From assembly GCA_016795385.1 (NCBI GenBank), contig JAEUHI010000061.1:58019-122018 (forward strand): a stretch of 64,000 bases of DNA, read 5' to 3'. The DNA is from Verrucomicrobiales bacterium (GTDB lineage Bacteria; Verrucomicrobiota; Verrucomicrobiia; Verrucomicrobiales; DEV007). Below are positions 63,115 through 64,000 of this stretch, piece after piece. The position numbers and the translations under genes were made by a program. How positions within the stretch are numbered: position 1 is the first letter of the stretch; the number at the start of each line of letters is the position of its first letter. The notes below the pieces were generated by a model that worked only from the letters and a program-made list of their open reading frames with translations, was not told the origin of the DNA and did not search any database.

Positions 63115-63138
63115 GGAGTGGTGGAGTCGTGGAGTCGT
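63115..63138. repeat. 8-bp tandem repeat GGAGTCGT
   Basis: Three consecutive units, GGAGTGGT, GGAGTCGT and GGAGTCGT, start 29 bp after the WD40-caspase stop codon. The same unit, in reverse complement and with A at the variable position, occurs in the fabG-pgl gap 17 kb away. Confidence 0.6.
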
Positions 63139-63165
63139 GGAGAGAGCGAGCGTCCCTTGAGCCTC

Positions 63166-63243
63166 GTCGGAAGCGTCGCCGCTTCCGCTACCGCTCACGC
63201 GTCCATCGAAGCCAGTCGTAGCGGAACGGGCTACCGTTCCGAC
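63166..63243. repeat. REP-like pair of inverted palindromic elements
   Basis: The gap from 63,086 to 63,389 has no supported gene. It contains two copies of GTAGCGGAA-N10-TTCCGAC in opposite orientation, at 63,166-63,191 (minus) and 63,218-63,243 (plus). Each is itself a perfect 8-bp-stem hairpin: CGGAAGCG/CGCTTCCG (63,168-63,187) and CGGAACGG/CCGTTCCG (63,222-63,241). The arrangement is like the BIME units of enterobacteria. Confidence 0.65.
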
Positions 63244-63389
63244 CGCGCACGTCCCTCGAGCGTTTGAGGAATCTCAGCCTATCAGGCGGCGCCAATTCCG
63301 ACTGCGTTTTAGCGATACGAATCAGAGAAGTCAATCGAGTCGCAACGTGATCAGGCTTGAGATCTCCGACTTGTTCTCGCCCCCCCGAG

Positions 63390-63725
63390 CTAGAAAGAGG
63401 CCCCGAAGGCATACCAATCTTTAAATCCGATCTCTTTGATGGTCGTAAGCGGTGCTTCATCAACCGAAAAACTCACCCCATCCGCTGCCATGAATGCAAT
63501 GCGCGCGGTTGGCCGTGCTCGGAAGAGCGACTTTGCGATTGCGGAGAATTGCTCTTGGGTAAACTCGACTTCCTCATGTTCAATGAGCCCGTTCTTCAGG
63601 ATCCGAAAAGTGAATGTGTACTCGTTCGGTTCGATTAGCGGATGTTTGCTGATTGATGGTCTGGGGTCCTCTGCAATCAAACCGCAGAGATAAGAAAAGG
63701 AGATCAGCAAAATCAGAGTCTTCAT
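63390..63725 (-). CDS. Small secreted protein, ExbD-like periplasmic fold candidate
   Basis: 111 residues from the ATG at 63,725. The frame is open to 63,779, but this start gives a signal peptide, MKTLILLISFSYLCGLIA. The mature part has the pattern FTFRILKNGLIEHEEVEFTQEQF, then TARIAFMAADGVSF and TIKEIGFKDWYAF. This recalls the C-terminal domain of ExbD/TolR: a strand, a short insertion, a helix, a strand with a small-residue turn, then a final helix and strand. There is no ExbD-type transmembrane anchor other than the signal peptide and no ExbB nearby. The ExbD similarity is by eye only. The base composition is noticeably less GC-rich than the genes around it. It sits between REP-like repeats and an IS30 element. 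Confidence 0.6.
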   Translation of the reverse strand: MKTLILLISFSYLCGLIAEDPRPSISKHPLIEPNEYTFTFRILKNGLIEHEEVEFTQEQFSAIAKSLFRARPTARIAFMAADGVSFSVDEAPLTTIKEIGFKDWYAFGASF

Positions 63726-63927
63726 TTCTTGCGAGAACGTCGAACGCTGGCACCCGCTACCGGGAGCGCCACGCAGCAACGGGATTGAGGGTTAAAGTTG
63801 CGAAGATCATCTCGAGTCAAGGCGTGGAGCGGGTTGTCCAGCCGCGTTTTGTTCTGCGCCCTGAATTCATAAACTAAGCGCAACACCTTGGGAAGGGAAT
63901 TCCTCCGGGACCTGGGGTAAAATACGC

Positions 63928-64000
63928 ATGGCCTATCAGCACCTGACAGAAGAAGAGCGATCCCAGATCGCTCAGTTGAAAGCCGCACGCCATGGCGTGC
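63928..64000 (+). CDS. IS30-family transposase, N-terminal fragment (partial)
   Basis: The frame starts with the ATG at 63,928 and runs off the window after 24 codons (MAYQHLTEEERSQIAQLKAA). The Y-x-x-L-T-x-E-E-R-x-x-I opening is the usual start of the helix-turn-helix domain of IS30-family DDE transposases. The left inverted repeat should lie in about 63,860-63,927, but I cannot fix it without the right end. The intergenic stretch 63,726-63,927 shows no other gene. Confidence 0.7.
   Translation, partial: MAYQHLTEEERSQIAQLKAARHGV

Noticed and set aside
62875..63267. Plus-strand open frame at the end of the WD40-caspase gene
   Set aside because: It overlaps the caspase coding sequence in another frame and continues through tandem and REP-like repeats, giving an Arg/Ser-rich product.
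1..64000. tRNA, rRNA or riboswitch genes
   Set aside because: I looked for cloverleaf-like T-arm motifs and for known riboswitch cores in the gaps and saw none I could support.

Overview
The window (64 kb, GC-rich) looks like a chromosome segment of a Verrucomicrobiota bacterium. The evidence is a planctomycete/verrucomicrobial-type cytochrome c joined to an SHD1-like domain, exported type I sulfatases, an exported WD40-caspase protein, short intergenic repeats of a kind common in this superphylum, and start codons that almost all lack a Shine-Dalgarno sequence. The phylum assignment is inference, because no rRNA gene or other marker is present.

Layout. 1-4.1 kb: the 3' end of a GlgC-like ADP-glucose pyrophosphorylase, a convergent ankyrin-repeat lipoprotein, then a FAD oxidoreductase and a YtqB/MnmM-type methyltransferase. 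These last two may together do the job of bifunctional MnmC in tRNA wobble-uridine modification. 4.1-43.2 kb, about 60% of the window: two leftward, tandem, paralogous giant genes of 7,889 and about 4,995 codons. Each has a signal peptide, an N-terminal two-partner-secretion (TPS/FHA) domain with an NPNG motif, a very long array of roughly 40-residue units built on Y-A-Q-(I/L)-G-H-G-G, a proline-rich hinge and a conserved acidic C-terminal tail. The array has higher-order structure: composite blocks of about 1.5-2 kb occur three times in each gene and end in a distinct inserted 'PGT...GTINY' module. No TpsB transporter is in the window.

43.4-46.8 kb: housekeeping and metabolic genes (cytochrome c-SHD1, a two-domain GNAT acetyltransferase, 6-phosphogluconolactonase, FabG). 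46.8-55.5 kb: a rightward five-gene cluster that looks like a defence island. It encodes a PLD-nuclease/SNF2-type helicase, a small unknown protein, an ISP-type adenine methyltransferase with specificity domain, a winged-helix-like protein and a DUF3800 protein. It resembles a type ISP restriction system split over two polypeptides, with a PLD nuclease in place of the usual Mrr-type one. 55.7-60.0 kb: a protein with two sulfatase domains, overlapping a second single-domain sulfatase. 60.1-63.1 kb: an exported WD40-caspase protein. 63.1-64 kb: REP-like palindromes, a small secreted ExbD-like protein and the start of an IS30-family transposase cut by the window edge.

The strongest candidates for something undescribed are the GHGG-repeat exoprotein pair with its block architecture, and the PLD-helicase/ISP-methylase cluster with its three accessory genes.
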